64,000 nt of DNA from an uncultured bacterium (GTDB taxonomy: Bacteria; Hydrogenedentota; Hydrogenedentia; Hydrogenedentales; Hydrogenedentaceae). Below, piece by piece: positions 52,932-62,093 of this stretch; the first letter of the stretch is position 1, and each line of letters opens with the position of its first letter. The position numbers and the translations under genes are program-made. The notes beneath the pieces are model-generated. The model ran no database searches. It was not told the DNA's origin and saw nothing but the letters and a program-made list of their open reading frames with translations. The DNA lies in NCBI GenBank assembly GCA_938014335.1, contig CALLRP010000015.1, forward strand, positions 1-64,000, given 5' to 3'.

Positions 52932-53576
52932 ATGGCTATTGAACATATTAATGAACAAAATTTTTCTACCGAAGAACGGCTATTAAAAAGTGCACTAAAA
53001 CTATTCTCTGAAAAAGGATACGAAGGAACCAGTATTCGTGAAATTATCGAAGATGCCGGCGTAACTCGCCCTGTACTGTATTATTACTTCCATAATAAAG
53101 AGGATTTATTCCGAAAGTTAGTTGAGTCCATTGTTAAACAACTTTTAGAAAAAATGATGCATATAAAACAAAACTATTCTGATACCATTGGAAAACTAAA
53201 GGCTATTATTCGTGCCACATTTGAAATGGCTGAGAATGACCTGCAATCCGTTCGTCTTATCTTACATGTATATTTCGCTCCTATTCGCTCCGCCCCTCCT
53301 ATACGCGGAAGTGAAATTGGAAGGCAAAGATTTAGAATTATCGAGTCTATTATGAAAGAAGGGTTAGAAAAAGCTGATTTATCAGGGGGTGATGCAAGAG
53401 CTCTTACTCTGGTATTCCTTGGAATTATGGACATGCATGTTATGGCAAAGTCCGAGCGTCCAGAACTTCATCTAACCCCTGAATTAGCCGAAGGTTTGGT
53501 TGATTTATTTTTCTATGGTGCTTGTTATAAACCCAATCCACCTTTTTCTCTTGTTAGTCCGTATGTCTATGTATAA
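52932..53576 (+). CDS. TetR/AcrR family transcriptional regulator
   Basis: 214 residues. The N-terminal HTH is classical: FSTEERLLKSALKLFSEKGY, TSIREIIEDAGVTRPVLYYYF and HNKEDLFRKLVESIV. The ligand-binding helical domain follows (LKAIIRATFEMAENDLQSVR). I start at ATG 52932 because AAAGGGA lies six bases before it; a TTG at 52926 overlaps that site. An inverted repeat lies in its leader. The hydrolase gene follows after 36 bases and is the likely co-regulated target; the RND operon is too far away to be assigned to it. Confidence 0.92.
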   Translation: MAIEHINEQNFSTEERLLKSALKLFSEKGYEGTSIREIIEDAGVTRPVLYYYFHNKEDLFRKLVESIVKQLLEKMMHIKQNYSDTIGKLKAIIRATFEMAENDLQSVRLILHVYFAPIRSAPPIRGSEIGRQRFRIIESIMKEGLEKADLSGGDARALTLVFLGIMDMHVMAKSERPELHLTPELAEGLVDLFFYGACYKPNPPFSLVSPYVYV

Positions 53577-53612
53577 ATAACTACAACTACTCTTCTCTAA
53601 CAGGAAATAGTA

Positions 53613-54485
53613 ATGACCAAATTTGACCTTGCTTTTTTTAGTTCAAAAAAAGTTAAAAATTATGATTCGCAATTACCCCGAAATCCCTCAACAAAAATAT
53701 TAAAAGGGGCTGAACCTTTAGAATTAGGAAATCAATATTCCGATACCGCAATATTAATGGTTCACGGATTTGCAGGTTGCCCAAACAATTTTGAAAATTT
53801 ACCCCAAAAACTCGCAGAATTAGATATTTTTGTTAAAGCCATTCTACTACCCGGACACGGGACCACACCATTAGACTTTGAAAAAGTATCCGTAGACATT
53901 CTTTTAGAATCAGTAGTAGACAATATCATAGAACTAAAAAAATACTATAAAACAGTATTCGTATTAGGACATTCTATGGGTGGGGCTTTGGCTACTTTGT
54001 CCTATGTAAAAACAAACTTTGATGGCTTAATTCTTGCCAGCCCTTACTATGGAATTACATTTAACCCTAAATTAATCCTACCCCCTGAAAAATGGATTCA
54101 ATATTTATCACCTCTTGTTCGATGGGTATATACCCCACCAGAACAGCAACCTATATTACGCAAAGATATCGCTACTCAAATCATATCCTATCACTGGATC
54201 CCTTCAAAGGCTGGTCTTGTAGCTATGGAAATAGCCGAAAGAGCAAGAAGAGATGCAATATTAGCGCAGATAACCTGCCCTACTCTCATAATTCATTCCA
54301 AACACGATAGCGTTGCATGTCCTAATGCTGTTGCCCAAGTTTTTGAAAAAATTAAATCCCCACGAAAAGAAATGGTTTGGTTAGAAAAATCAGACCATGT
54401 AATTTTTTGGGACTACGACCGTGATTTTGTAACCACAAAAATTAGCGAATTTATTACAGAATTAAAAATAGGAAAGAGTGTATAA
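53613..54485 (+). CDS. Alpha/beta hydrolase, carboxylesterase-like
   Basis: 290 residues. Motifs are ILMVHGFAGCPNNFENLPQK, LLPGHGTTPLDFEKV, the nucleophile elbow VLGHSMGGALATLSYV, a catalytic Asp in IHSKHDSVACPNAV and His in EKSDHVIFWDYDRDFV. This resembles the EstA/YvaK carboxylesterase group acting on short esters or monoacylglycerols. No signal peptide is seen. It follows the TetR gene with a 36-base gap, so control by that repressor is likely. The terminator stem begins inside its last codons. Confidence 0.88.
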   Translation: MTKFDLAFFSSKKVKNYDSQLPRNPSTKILKGAEPLELGNQYSDTAILMVHGFAGCPNNFENLPQKLAELDIFVKAILLPGHGTTPLDFEKVSVDILLESVVDNIIELKKYYKTVFVLGHSMGGALATLSYVKTNFDGLILASPYYGITFNPKLILPPEKWIQYLSPLVRWVYTPPEQQPILRKDIATQIISYHWIPSKAGLVAMEIAERARRDAILAQITCPTLIIHSKHDSVACPNAVAQVFEKIKSPRKEMVWLEKSDHVIFWDYDRDFVTTKISEFITELKIGKSV

Positions 54486-54515
54486 AAACACTCTTTCCTT
54501 TCTATTTTCTTTTCT
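54471..54515 (+). terminator. Intrinsic terminator overlapping the 3' end of the hydrolase gene
   Basis: GGAAAGAGTGT (54471-54481), loop ATAAAA containing the stop codon, ACACTCTTTCC (54488-54498), then TTTCTATTTTCTTTT. Eleven perfect pairs and a T-rich tail, in the 35-base gap to the convergent sodA. Confidence 0.85.
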
Positions 54516-54520
54516 GAATA

Positions 54521-55135
54521 TTATCCTACCGCTTGCTTCCAGAGTTCATATACCTTATCCCAATATACGACATTCCAAAATGCCGATATATACTCTGGAC
54601 GCCGATTTTGATACTTCAAGTAATAGGCATGTTCCCATACATCTAAACCTAAAATGGGGATATGCCCCTGTAATATGGGAGAATCCTGATTTGCTGTACT
54701 GTAAATCTTTAATTCTTTCTTTTCATCTACAACAAGCCATGCCCAACCACTTCCAAATCGTGTCTTTGCTGAATTTTCAAATATTTCCTTGAATGATGGA
54801 AAACCACCAAATTGTTTCTCAATAGCCTTCAAAAGATCATCTTTGGGTTCTCCCCCACCTTTAGGGGACATAATTTCCCAGAACAAACTGTGATTAGCAT
54901 GTCCACCACCATGATTAATTACAACTTGTCGCTTATCTTCAGGTACTTCTTTCACACGCTTTAATAAATCTTCAACTGATACATTAGCCAATTGAGGTAA
55001 TGCTTCTAAGACCTTATTAACTGTATCTACATAGGTTCCATGATGTTTTTGATGATGTATCTCCATTGTTCTTGTATCAATATACGGTTCTAATGCATCA
55101 TAAGCATACGGTAATGATGGTAATTGGTAAGGCAT
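54521..55135 (-). CDS. sodA: Superoxide dismutase, Mn type
   Basis: Converts superoxide to peroxide and oxygen. 204 residues with metal ligands in [14 protein letters not shown] (His), [20 protein letters not shown] (His) and [20 protein letters not shown] (Asp, His). The [11 protein letters not shown] stretch and the later Gln in STANQDSPI favour manganese over iron, although cambialistic enzymes cannot be excluded. No signal peptide. It stands alone, convergent with the hydrolase. AAGGAGAAAG-type ribosome site before the ATG. Confidence 0.94.
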   Translation of the reverse strand: MPYQLPSLPYAYDALEPYIDTRTMEIHHQKHHGTYVDTVNKVLEALPQLANVSVEDLLKRVKEVPEDKRQVVINHGGGHANHSLFWEIMSPKGGGEPKDDLLKAIEKQFGGFPSFKEIFENSAKTRFGSGWAWLVVDEKKELKIYSTANQDSPILQGHIPILGLDVWEHAYYLKYQNRRPEYISAFWNVVYWDKVYELWKQAVG

Positions 55136-55256
55136 ACTGCTTTCTCCTTTCTTTATGTTTCATGTTAAACTATTTATGATTGTGAAACGTTTGTAGAAAA
55201 AAACGACATTTATATTTTTTTTATTCCTTAATAATATAATTTAAGGCTTTTACTTA

Positions 55257-55994
55257 ATGAATAAATCTTTTTCGGATAGAACCATTAGATTAATAGGAAA
55301 AAATAATTATGAAAAATTACAATCAGCCCATGTATCTATATTTGGACTGGGAGGAGTAGGCTCATATGCATTAGAAGCACTTGTTAGAGCAGGAATCGGT
55401 ACAATCACAATAGTTGACTTCGACCAAATCGAAGAGTCAAATATAAATCGCCAAATTCTGGCTACATATCCCCATATAGGTAGATATAAAGTGGATATAG
55501 CAGAAGAACGAATGCTTAGTATCAATCCAAAAGTAATCATCCATAAATTTCCCGTATTTATTAATTCAGAAACATTGCCCAATATTGTCCAAAAAGGATT
55601 CCCTTTTGCTATTGATGCCATTGATACTCTTCGTTCAAAAGTGGACTTGCTCATATCTTTATATAAACAAAAAATTTTTACCGTCTCTTCTATGGGTGCA
55701 GGAATGAAACTTGACCCCTTAGCCATAAAAGTAGCTGATATCTCGAAAACACATACTTGTCCTCTAGCAAAAAATGTCCGAACGGAATTAAAAAAACAAG
55801 GTATTACACAGGGAATTATTTGTGTTTTTTCTACGGAAACACCAAAACACACACACCCGGCAACTAACAATATGAACCATTTATCAATAAATAACAATAC
55901 AAAAAAACAAATAATTGGAAGTCTCTCTTATGTTCCCGGTATCTTCGGCTTAACTTCTGCTGGGGTCCTAATTCAGCATATTCTCTCTCAATAA
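55257..55994 (+). CDS. tcdA: tRNA threonylcarbamoyladenosine dehydratase (TcdA/CsdL, ThiF-like)
   Basis: ATP-dependent E1-like enzyme that cyclises t6A37 in tRNA. 245 residues. The nucleotide loop is VSIFGLGGVGSYALEALVRAG, followed by TITIVDFDQIEESNINRQIL, the family's NPKVIIHKFPVFI, FAIDAIDTLRSKV and the VSSMGAGMKLDPLAIKVADI motif with THTCPLAKNVRTEL. These separate TcdA from MoeB and ThiF, which have zinc CxxC pairs. TATAAT at 55235-55240 lies 17 bases before the ATG and is a possible -10, without a clear -35. Confidence 0.92.
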   Translation: MNKSFSDRTIRLIGKNNYEKLQSAHVSIFGLGGVGSYALEALVRAGIGTITIVDFDQIEESNINRQILATYPHIGRYKVDIAEERMLSINPKVIIHKFPVFINSETLPNIVQKGFPFAIDAIDTLRSKVDLLISLYKQKIFTVSSMGAGMKLDPLAIKVADISKTHTCPLAKNVRTELKKQGITQGIICVFSTETPKHTHPATNNMNHLSINNNTKKQIIGSLSYVPGIFGLTSAGVLIQHILSQ

Positions 55995-56001
55995 AGGTCC
56001 T

Positions 56002-57417
56002 TTACTCATTATCTGGCAAATCCTCCGAATTACAATTTTCGTATCGCACTAAAAAAATCTGTGAAAAATCTTTCCCTTCTGACGAAAATTGTCTTACTCC
56101 CTTTTCATTGTAAGTTGGAGTGCACCGATTAAACGCCACATAATCCCCCTTTCTGGAAACCACCAAAGCATAAGGTTTATTTACTTTATATTTAGGTGTA
56201 ATAAAAACTGTTTTCCCAAAATTTTCTCCTTCTTTAACACAGGTAGCAGTAATAGCACCTTCACTAATTGAAAATATCGTGTTACCTGAAGGATGCCACC
56301 TCAAATTATCTTCAACACCATTAGGTAAAAAGGTAACTTGATACGGAATAGAGTCTTTGAAGGTAGTATTTTTACCCTTATTGTTTGCCAATATCATAAA
56401 AATCTGCGTCTTCCCATTTTCATCTTTATTAAGATATGCAATTTTTTTCCCATCTTTTGAACTTCGAACAATACCTGAGCAATACACCTTAGCAATTTTA
56501 TATACGTTGATACCTTCTGGAGGCATTGGATAATTTTCACAGTCTCCAGAACTTGAGGTCAGAATATTTACATCATCTTTTATTTCTACTACACACAAAT
56601 AATCTACAAACATTCCTTTCTCTTTAACCGTTCCAATGAATACCCTCTCTTCTCCTTTGAGTCCAACCCATGAATCTCCTAAGGCTCTCACAAAATCCCC
56701 CTCTTGGGCTTTTTCCATCGGGACTACTTTAACAAGTATAGCGAAATAGTATTTTGATTCAGGGAGGAATTTCTCTGATTCTTCAAAATACCCTATTGTC
56801 CTGCCGTATTGAGGGAGTAAATGGTCATCATAGGTACATCCGATTCTTTTTCCATTAACTGAATATTCATGACGATGTGTTCCCCCTCTATGGGCACCGG
56901 GTGAAATACCCCTTTCACATAAAGTCGTCCGAAAATCAACCCAGTGTTTATTAAGCACTTGTAAATTATCATCCAATGTAATAATACAACCTCTTCTATT
57001 CGTCTTCGAATAAACATATTCCGATAGAAATTCTTGATATACATCTCGAATTTCAGGACCATGAATAAATACCAAAGAATATTGTTGAGGATGAAATGAA
57101 ACGGCACCTATTCCAGGAGCAGGTTTTATTCCTAACTTTATTTTTGGCGGCTGATATATCTTAGTTTCTTTGCCCGTAGCAATTTCTACAACTTCAATAC
57201 TTACACAATTTTCTATACCATAACCCAATGTCCCTCGCGTATCATAACATAAAAACTTATCATCAAAAGAAAAATTATCATTATTGTCTAACTCATGATT
57301 TTTTGATGAATAAGTCAATTGATATATAGGTAATATTTGAATATCCGTTTTTTGTATACACTGCTCTGTTACAGTAAAAACAACCAATATAGGAAATAGA
57401 AAAAAATTTACAATCAT
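56002..57417 (-). CDS. Exported beta-propeller-like protein (DUF3748/YidR-like)
   Basis: 471 residues with a short signal peptide (MIVNFFLFPILVVFTVTEQC). Repeated propeller-blade fragments such as DDKFLCYDTRGTLGYGIENC, PGIGAVSFHPQQYSLVFIHG, SSKDGKKIAYLNKDENGKTQ and WHPSGNTIFSISEGAI fit a TolB-like propeller. The segment ISPGAHRGGTHRHEYSVNGK recalls DUF3748 proteins such as E. coli YidR. Function of that family is unknown. It is separated from the upstream surface-protein gene by that gene's terminator, so it is probably transcribed alone; TATAAT at 57440-57435 on the minus strand is a possible -10. Confidence 0.72.
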   Translation of the reverse strand: MIVNFFLFPILVVFTVTEQCIQKTDIQILPIYQLTYSSKNHELDNNDNFSFDDKFLCYDTRGTLGYGIENCVSIEVVEIATGKETKIYQPPKIKLGIKPAPGIGAVSFHPQQYSLVFIHGPEIRDVYQEFLSEYVYSKTNRRGCIITLDDNLQVLNKHWVDFRTTLCERGISPGAHRGGTHRHEYSVNGKRIGCTYDDHLLPQYGRTIGYFEESEKFLPESKYYFAILVKVVPMEKAQEGDFVRALGDSWVGLKGEERVFIGTVKEKGMFVDYLCVVEIKDDVNILTSSSGDCENYPMPPEGINVYKIAKVYCSGIVRSSKDGKKIAYLNKDENGKTQIFMILANNKGKNTTFKDSIPYQVTFLPNGVEDNLRWHPSGNTIFSISEGAITATCVKEGENFGKTVFITPKYKVNKPYALVVSRKGDYVAFNRCTPTYNEKGVRQFSSEGKDFSQIFLVRYENCNSEDLPDNE

Positions 57418-57450
57418 AAATTTACCCTAAAAAAATTATAACTGATTTCT

Positions 57451-57491
57451 ATATAAATAAAGACTGCTGGACAACATATCCAGCAGTCTTT
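57451..57491 (-). terminator. Intrinsic terminator of the 1477-residue surface-protein gene
   Basis: Thirteen perfect pairs (AAAGACTGCTGGA, 57459-57471, with TCCAGCAGTCTTT, 57479-57491) and a seven-base loop. Read on the minus strand the stem is followed by ATTTATATAG. It lies 27 bases past the stop of the minus-strand gene. Confidence 0.8.
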
Positions 57492-57517
57492 GTTATGAAC
57501 CAATTTTTATTCTCAAA

Positions 57518-60500
57518 TTACAGACTTTGCTTCTTTGCTTTCCTTCCAAGTCGCTGTGCAAAGTAAGCACCTATTATTGTAATTATCATAACAAGTGTAA
57601 TATAACCAAATACATTACCCACAGGAATTTCGGGGGACACACTCAATCGTATCCGATTTGACACCTTTGTCTCGGGTTCATACTGTTGTGTTTGTTCATT
57701 CCATGTCTCTCCACTATCACTTACAACAACATAATAATCACCCGAATCAGTAACTTGAAGGTCATCCAGAGATAGTATGGAAGAATTGCCTCCGACTGTA
57801 TACACAGTCTTTGTATGCAGGTCGTCATGTTGCCACAGGTAATGTAAAGGTGGGACACCACCACTGACAATCACTTCGAAGGTATAGGATTCACCTACTT
57901 TCTTCTCTATTTCAGGGTCACCTGCAATTAGAGGTGTTGACAGATGGTCATATATGTTCAACTGTAATGCAGATGTCCATATCGTGCCACGAGCATCCGT
58001 TATACTGCAGTAGTAGACACCGGAATCAGCAAGCGTAACATCATACAGGGTTAGGTAAGCAGTATAGGGGTCTGCATTGCTCAGAATAGGACTACCAATA
58101 GCATTTGAAGGACCTGTTCCGTTCTTATACCATTGATAAGTCCTTGTTCCTTTTCCACCTTGTGTGGTTACACTCAGTCGGACTTCTGCCGTATTCACAT
58201 AGGCTTTACTGGGACCTCCCGTTTCTACTATTTCTAATGGGTCACCGACAATCAAATAGGCTTGATTTGAAATTACATATCCAGCAGAGTTCGTAATTAC
58301 AACATCATAATAACCTTCATCACCTACTTGAGCACCAACAATCTGTAATGTGCTTGTAGAAGTGCCCGGCAATGAATTTTGAGTAGCACCAAATATACGC
58401 ACACCATCACTCGTTAAATTAGAACCACCAAGACGCCATTGATATGTAACATTGGTCCCACTGTATGCAGTTACGGATAAAGTTATAGCACCGCCTTCAT
58501 CTACCTGGGCATTCGAGGGATGTACTAATATTCTCGGTGGGTCATTGACTTTCAAATAGACTATAGCCGAGTTTACAAAGCCCATAGAATTGTCCACGCG
58601 GACATAATAATATCCTTCATTCGCTTCCTGAGCGCCTGGACCCACGGGGGGGCCAAAGATGTTATAAATGGCGTATGCAGGACCTGAACCTTGTCTTACT
58701 ATGTTTCCCGGACACGGGAATGGCTCATTACATACTTCGGGTAGCGGTGGCATTGTTTCACCATCTAAATCTGCAGGGAAGAAGTACCAGGTATATGTTA
58801 AAACACCGGAACCACCTGCGGAAACCACAAAACTAACCGCCTGGCCTGGATTTACTGATTTGGATGTCGGTTGAATCATTATAGCAGGGTCACGAATTTC
58901 AAGATATGCCGCCTCAGTAGGAACACCTAATGTTGAGCCACCATTAAACACCCGGCAACGATAATATGCATTTTCTGTTACATCCAATACATTTGCAGTT
59001 ATTGTATATCCCGGTGGGTCACCACTCGGAGATGTTCCAATTGGATAAGAACCTGTCATACCTGGCATATTAGACCAGGGACCTGTAGCACTCGGAGCTT
59101 TCTGCCATTGCCACCAAATGGGTAAAGCACCTGTAACCCGAGTCGAGAATGTCACATTTGCATGCGGTGGGGCCGATATACTTACTGGATGCTCTAAAAT
59201 TCTAACTCCATCATACACATTTAACTTTGCAGGTTGAGACATTGCCTCACCGGCATCATTCATAACTTTAACTCGATACCAACCCTGATGTGATTCAGCC
59301 AAAGACGAAATTATATAAGTTTTTTCTCGTGCCTCAGGTCCTGGCAAATCTACAAAATTCGAATTAGGTGGAACTGTTTCCGGCGGCAATTCTGGAGGTT
59401 CTATTTGAGGTGCATACTGCCACTGATAGCCTCTACTTACAATGGTATAGTCAATAGTCGGGTTAATTCCCGGTGCAGGAGGTGGGTCAGTAGGTTTGAG
59501 TGTCTCTACATTAAACGACACCAACATGTTTGGAAATTCGTTTACATCTTGAGGATGTTGAGTAATAATGGGTGCCTCCAATACATTCAAGAATGCATCT
59601 CTTGAATATACATCTCCTGCATCGTTTCTTAATCTAACTCTATACCAACCTTGCAAAGCTTCTGGAACAGACAAAATTTCATAATAATCATTTGTCGCAC
59701 CAATAATTTCACGGAAGGTGCCATCGGTATTACGGAACCACTGGTATTGAATGGATGATGAACTTTGAGCTACTACTGAAAATCGAGCATATCCTCCAGG
59801 CCATACTGCAACATCAGTAGGTTGTTGGGTAATTTGCGCTAATTGTAATAATGAAACTTGTGCATTATAAGGGACCGTTGTTGTCCAAATTTGATTGGGT
59901 TGTAACTCACCTGTCCCATTATTTATTGCTTTGGGAGATGCAGGAGGATTAAATGATGGATTATCCACTTTTAAGTATAACCCTGAAAATGTTTGCGTCG
60001 ACTCATTAATAACAAAAATCTGGTCAAATTCTTTGAATGGACTCCAATTGTTTCCACCCCCATAATTCAACCGTTTCAAAACTACTCTTGGACTGCCCGG
60101 AGGAGCACCCGCAGGGATTATCCCACTCGGCGCAAGAACATTTACATAGCCTTCATTCCAATATGGAGATTGTAATGTCCCTTCTACATTAGGACCACCT
60201 AATAATTGTGGAATAAATGGGTGTTTAAAGTAGTGATTTGGGAACCGATTTTCGTCAGTATATGCACATTGTCCTTGTATGGCAGGATTAGTTGTAGAAC
60301 CCCGAACCAAAGTAGGTGTGGAAAGACTGGTATTAGGTTGGTTTGCATTTAGCAGGTCATCATTCATGTTTGAGATTACAGTTAGTTTTCCGTTGTTGAT
60401 GGGATCGCCATCTCTTGCACCACCTGCAGTTACTATTAGATTATTAGCAATAACTACAGAGCCATGCAATTTTACCATACCCGGTGTAGCATATCCGCCA

Positions 60501-61951
60501 TTGCCACCAGAACCGCCATTGCCACCAACAGCGCCATTACCACCCGCACCTCCAAGGTTACCATTTCCACCTTTACCCCCATTTCCACCTCTAATAGTAA
60601 AAAGAATTAAATTAATGACCTCCCCAGGTTGACCAGATTGTCCAAAACCTCTTCCTGTTGAAGGATAGCCTAACTGCGGTCCACCCGGCTGACCCAGAGC
60701 AGGAGCAGAAGATCCTGAAGAACCTGTTGTTGGTGATGTACACGAAACATCCACTGTCATCAAAGATGGGACTCTCAGTAAGCCACGAGCAGAGAGTATA
60801 ATGGAGCCTCCACCATTTGCACCATTTCCTCCATTCCCCCCACTTCCACCAATACCTCCATTTCCACCTTTTCCACCGTCACCCCCTTTTCCACTGGCAC
60901 CACCATCACCACCATTTGCTCGGTCAAACAAATACTCACCTGCACCACCGCCACCACCACTTCCACCACTGGCGCCGCCACCGCCACCACCACCTTGCCC
61001 ACCACCTTGCCCACCACCGCCACCACCGCCGCCACCACCACCAGAACCACCAAACAAATCTAATGTATTAACAGGAACATTAAATGTTCCACTAAAGCCA
61101 TTTCCACCATTTAAACCATTTTCACCTTGTTGAGCATTTAAACCATTACTCCCAGGGAGTGACTCATTTGCACTTGTACCAGCACCACCAGGATTTCCAT
61201 TAAATGCTCCTGTCGAACCTCCACTTCCTGCGGAACCAACAGCAGTAGAACCGTTACCATATCCACCACCACCACCACCTATAGTTCCACCCTGTCCTAA
61301 TGAACCACCCGCAGGTCCCCCCTGTGTTCCAAAACCATAAGTACCGGGCTCACCTGCTCCACCATTTTGTCCTGCAGTTCCTGAGGCTCCAGCAGAACCA
61401 TTTGTCCCTGCTACACCACCTTGTCCGGGTTGTCCTTGTTGCCAGAACGCATCTGCCCCTTCGCCGCCAGGTCGTCCAGCACCACCGGCACCGCCCTGTC
61501 CTGCTGTTGAACCACCGGGTCTTCCTGCACCTCCTGCACCTCCTGTACCTCCAATACCACCACCAGAGCGACCTGGAACTGAACCATTAACATTAAAAGA
61601 TGACGCAATTGTCATATCGCGGTGGGCAGCCAAAGCTAATGGCCTTGACCCCATTACATTTATAGTTACACCTGCCGAAATATTGACATTTTTAAATCGA
61701 TATACCGCCACTCCCCCTTCATTACTTGCACTATGACTGAAGGGAGTTGCACCATTCTGTCCCGTCATGGTCAACGCATCTGTATTAAATATCAGCGTTG
61801 AACCACTTGGAGCAATTAAATCGGGACCATTAGGGTCGCCGACATAATAAGATGATGAAGTCTGAGCATGTGTGTTTATTGGTAGTATTAACATACATAT
61901 TGCAAATACTAACAATAAAACAACACTGCTTCTTGATAAATTTTTTTTCAT
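57518..61951 (-). CDS. Giant glycine-rich surface protein with seven Ig-like domains and a C-terminal membrane anchor
   Basis: 1477 residues from ATG 61951 (GGAGGAAGG before it); an upstream ATG at 62059 would sit before the signal peptide with no ribosome site. Signal peptide RSSVVLLLVFAICMLILPIN ending near THAQ. A conserved beta domain (SNEGGVAVYRFKNVNIS, SRPLALAAHRDMTIASSFN) is followed by a Gly/Asn/Ser-rich block of about 370 residues, then a module with LNYGGGNNWSPFKEFDQIFV. Seven Ig-like repeats end in forms such as GDEGYYDVVITNSAG. C-terminal PVGNVFGYITLVMIITIIGA helix plus RLGRKAKKQ tail suggests anchoring. It shares its N-terminal half with the gene upstream. Probably exported and surface-exposed; function unknown. 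Confidence 0.8.
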   Translation of the reverse strand: MKKNLSRSSVVLLLVFAICMLILPINTHAQTSSSYYVGDPNGPDLIAPSGSTLIFNTDALTMTGQNGATPFSHSASNEGGVAVYRFKNVNISAGVTINVMGSRPLALAAHRDMTIASSFNVNGSVPGRSGGGIGGTGGAGGAGRPGGSTAGQGGAGGAGRPGGEGADAFWQQGQPGQGGVAGTNGSAGASGTAGQNGGAGEPGTYGFGTQGGPAGGSLGQGGTIGGGGGGYGNGSTAVGSAGSGGSTGAFNGNPGGAGTSANESLPGSNGLNAQQGENGLNGGNGFSGTFNVPVNTLDLFGGSGGGGGGGGGGGQGGGQGGGGGGGASGGSGGGGGAGEYLFDRANGGDGGASGKGGDGGKGGNGGIGGSGGNGGNGANGGGSIILSARGLLRVPSLMTVDVSCTSPTTGSSGSSAPALGQPGGPQLGYPSTGRGFGQSGQPGEVINLILFTIRGGNGGKGGNGNLGGAGGNGAVGGNGGSGGNGGYATPGMVKLHGSVVIANNLIVTAGGARDGDPINNGKLTVISNMNDDLLNANQPNTSLSTPTLVRGSTTNPAIQGQCAYTDENRFPNHYFKHPFIPQLLGGPNVEGTLQSPYWNEGYVNVLAPSGIIPAGAPPGSPRVVLKRLNYGGGNNWSPFKEFDQIFVINESTQTFSGLYLKVDNPSFNPPASPKAINNGTGELQPNQIWTTTVPYNAQVSLLQLAQITQQPTDVAVWPGGYARFSVVAQSSSSIQYQWFRNTDGTFREIIGATNDYYEILSVPEALQGWYRVRLRNDAGDVYSRDAFLNVLEAPIITQHPQDVNEFPNMLVSFNVETLKPTDPPPAPGINPTIDYTIVSRGYQWQYAPQIEPPELPPETVPPNSNFVDLPGPEAREKTYIISSLAESHQGWYRVKVMNDAGEAMSQPAKLNVYDGVRILEHPVSISAPPHANVTFSTRVTGALPIWWQWQKAPSATGPWSNMPGMTGSYPIGTSPSGDPPGYTITANVLDVTENAYYRCRVFNGGSTLGVPTEAAYLEIRDPAIMIQPTSKSVNPGQAVSFVVSAGGSGVLTYTWYFFPADLDGETMPPLPEVCNEPFPCPGNIVRQGSGPAYAIYNIFGPPVGPGAQEANEGYYYVRVDNSMGFVNSAIVYLKVNDPPRILVHPSNAQVDEGGAITLSVTAYSGTNVTYQWRLGGSNLTSDGVRIFGATQNSLPGTSTSTLQIVGAQVGDEGYYDVVITNSAGYVISNQAYLIVGDPLEIVETGGPSKAYVNTAEVRLSVTTQGGKGTRTYQWYKNGTGPSNAIGSPILSNADPYTAYLTLYDVTLADSGVYYCSITDARGTIWTSALQLNIYDHLSTPLIAGDPEIEKKVGESYTFEVIVSGGVPPLHYLWQHDDLHTKTVYTVGGNSSILSLDDLQVTDSGDYYVVVSDSGETWNEQTQQYEPETKVSNRIRLSVSPEIPVGNVFGYITLVMIITIIGAYFAQRLGRKAKKQSL
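60480..61600 (-). repeat. Low-complexity glycine-rich coding repeat, first paralogue
   Basis: The coding strand is dominated by GGN codons in short repeats of type GGxGG and GGAGG, for example GGNGGKGGNGGIGGSGG and GGGGGGGGGGGQGG stretches. It spans roughly residues 115-490 of the protein. The antisense frames give long proline-rich ORFs that are artefacts. Confidence 0.85.
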
Positions 61952-62093
61952 TATCCTTCCTCCTTTGCTATATAGTTCAGCATTGTTATTATTTTTTATA
62001 ACTCCTAATATAAATTCACATGTATATTTTATTATATCTTTTTTTTGCAATAAAATCAATAAAAAATCCTATTTAATTAATTATACCAGAAAT

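Noticed and set aside
55307..55897. 196-residue minus-strand ORF inside tcdA
   Set aside because: Antisense shadow of a conserved gene.
60775..61608. Long ORFs on the plus strand rich in Pro and His, and a second minus-strand frame rich in Val, across the glycine-rich block
   Set aside because: They are shadows of GGN-repeat coding sequence read in other frames; no ribosome site and no plausible protein composition.
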